From Oscillospiraceae bacterium (GTDB lineage: Bacteria > Bacillota_A > Clostridia > Oscillospirales > CAG-272), in NCBI GenBank assembly GCA_015064425.1, contig SVSF01000083.1, positions 1 through 7,926 of the forward strand: a stretch of DNA of 7,926 bases, written 5' to 3'. The notes beneath the pieces are model-generated. The model saw only the letters and a program-made list of their open reading frames with translations, did not search any database and was not told the DNA's origin. Position 1 is the first letter of the stretch. Each line of letters starts with the position of its first letter. The position numbers and the translations under genes were made by a program. This document shows, piece by piece, positions 7,273 through 7,926 of this stretch.

Positions 7273-7293
7273 CCGAAAAACAATTGATTTCGG
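7273..7293. repeat. Short inverted repeat in the leader of the secreted-protein gene
   Basis: CCGAAA (7273-7278) and TTTCGG (7288-7293) can pair as a six-base stem around a nine-base loop that itself contains the palindrome CAATTG. It ends 25 bases before the plus-strand ATG and 10 bases before its ribosome binding site. It has no T-run, so it is not a terminator. It could be an operator or a leader hairpin, or chance. Confidence 0.35.
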
Positions 7294-7303
7294 GTATATA
7301 TTG

Positions 7304-7309
7304 AAAGGA
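7304..7309 (+). promoter_or_regulatory. Ribosome binding site of the secreted cadherin-like gene
   Basis: AAAGGA lies nine bases before the ATG at 7319-7321. It supports this start and the plus-strand reading over the open frame on the opposite strand. Confidence 0.6.
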
Positions 7310-7318
7310 AAAAGATCG

Positions 7319-7926
7319 ATGAAAATTTTCATTAAATCCATTTTTATCTTGATGCTTATCTGCACTGTATTTGCTTCGTCTCTATCGGTTTTGGCAGAAG
7401 GGGCGCCAGTATCCCCTGCTCTGTCTATAATCGCAGAAGATACGGTTATGGCAAAAACCTGCATTGTAGATAACAAAATAAGCTTTTCTGCAAATGATTT
7501 CGAAGAAGCTTTGGGAATAAAAAAAGTAAGTAAAATAAAAATTACTAGTTTACCTCCGGTCACCTCGGGTAAATTGATGTTAGGTGCCCTGGAAGTTGTA
7601 AAAGACCAGACTATATCGAGACGCAATTTGAGATATCTCAGATTTGAACCCTGCGGCAATGAGGTTCTTGAAACCTCATTTACCTTCACCGCAAACGGGA
7701 ATACAAGTTATGAGGTAGAATGTTCACTCTACGTTATATCTGAATTGAATTTTGCACCGACAAGCAGCATAGTGAATGACTCTTATCTCAATGTATCTAC
7801 CCAAAAAAATATCAGCTACTACGGAACACTTAAGGCTTTAGATCCCGAAAACGATGATCTGGTGTATAAAATAGTCAAGCAGCCCAAGAACGGACTTCTT
7901 GCCTTAAAAGACAAGAAGTCCGTTCT
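7319..7926 (+). CDS. Secreted protein with cadherin/Ig-like repeats, 3' end outside window
   Basis: The frame starts at ATG 7319 and is open for 202 codons to the window edge. Residues 1-26 are a clear signal peptide (basic MKIFIK, hydrophobic core, probable cut after SLSVLA). Residues about 34-141 form a first beta domain: the run ITSLPPVTSGKLMLG, then 'tISrrnLryLrFeP' and a 'SFTFTANG' strand. It resembles the cadherin-like/CSPG repeat pattern 'lP..G.L.l...v..g..is...l..l.y.P....d.F.f'. A second domain begins at about residue 144 with 'NFAPTSS', continues to LDPENDDLVYKIVKQPKNGLL, and matches the bacterial cadherin-like (Big_9-type) pattern 'DpdgD.l.y.i...P.nG.l'. Such repeats are found on cell-surface adhesins and S-layer-associated proteins, so a surface role is likely. 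Whether it ends in S-layer-homology or sortase motifs cannot be seen. It is transcribed away from the wal operon. No confident promoter was found in the AT-rich leader. Confidence 0.85.
   Translation, partial: MKIFIKSIFILMLICTVFASSLSVLAEGAPVSPALSIIAEDTVMAKTCIVDNKISFSANDFEEALGIKKVSKIKITSLPPVTSGKLMLGALEVVKDQTISRRNLRYLRFEPCGNEVLETSFTFTANGNTSYEVECSLYVISELNFAPTSSIVNDSYLNVSTQKNISYYGTLKALDPENDDLVYKIVKQPKNGLLALKDKKSV

Noticed and set aside
7198..7689. A 163-codon open frame on the minus strand
   Set aside because: It lies opposite a plus-strand gene with a signal peptide, ribosome binding site and recognisable domains. Its own product has no family features and would sit over the operon promoter.
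1..7926. CRISPR array, transposon, phage, toxin-antitoxin or RNA genes
   Set aside because: No spaced direct repeats, transposase motifs, terminal inverted repeats or tRNA/rRNA-like sequences were seen; nearly all sequence is accounted for by the seven genes.

Overview
The window looks like chromosomal DNA of a low-to-moderate G+C Gram-positive bacterium (Bacillota). It is most likely a member of the Clostridia outside the well-studied genera. The reasons are an essential-type WalR/WalK two-component pair followed by a YycH-like gene, strong AGGAGG-type ribosome binding sites, AT-rich spacers with a near-consensus sigma-A promoter, and secreted proteins with copper-amine-oxidase-like and cadherin-like domains. 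No RNA gene, insertion sequence, CRISPR array or phage gene was seen.

Layout: a divergent intergenic region (7131-7318) separates two units. To its left, on the minus strand, six genes run without a break to the window edge: an RluA-family pseudouridine synthase (7130-6180), a polytopic DUF3810-like membrane metalloprotease (6205-5093), an exported protein with a copper-amine-oxidase-like N-terminal domain and a NodB polysaccharide-deacetylase fold that has lost its catalytic residues (5072-3936), the response regulator WalR (3923-3213), the sensor kinase WalK (3195-1384) and a YycH/YycI-like membrane-anchored protein (1372 to beyond base 1). The junctions are a 26-base overlap, then gaps of 20, 12, 17 and 11 bases. 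This fits one operon read from a TTGAAA-17-TATAAT promoter at 7201-7173. To the right, on the plus strand, is the start of a secreted protein with cadherin/Ig-like repeats (7319 to beyond 7926).

How they may work together: WalRK controls cell-wall metabolism in Bacillota, and YycH/YycI proteins modulate WalK at the membrane. The unusual part is the upstream half. An extracytoplasmic metalloprotease and an apparently inactive glycan-deacetylase-fold protein lie immediately before walR. A reasonable but untested inference is that these are envelope-side accessories, a sensor or regulator arm for WalK. The pseudouridine synthase is probably a passenger that carries the promoter. Most genes here are recognisable families. 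The novelty, if any, is in the pseudo-deacetylase and in its linkage to walRK.
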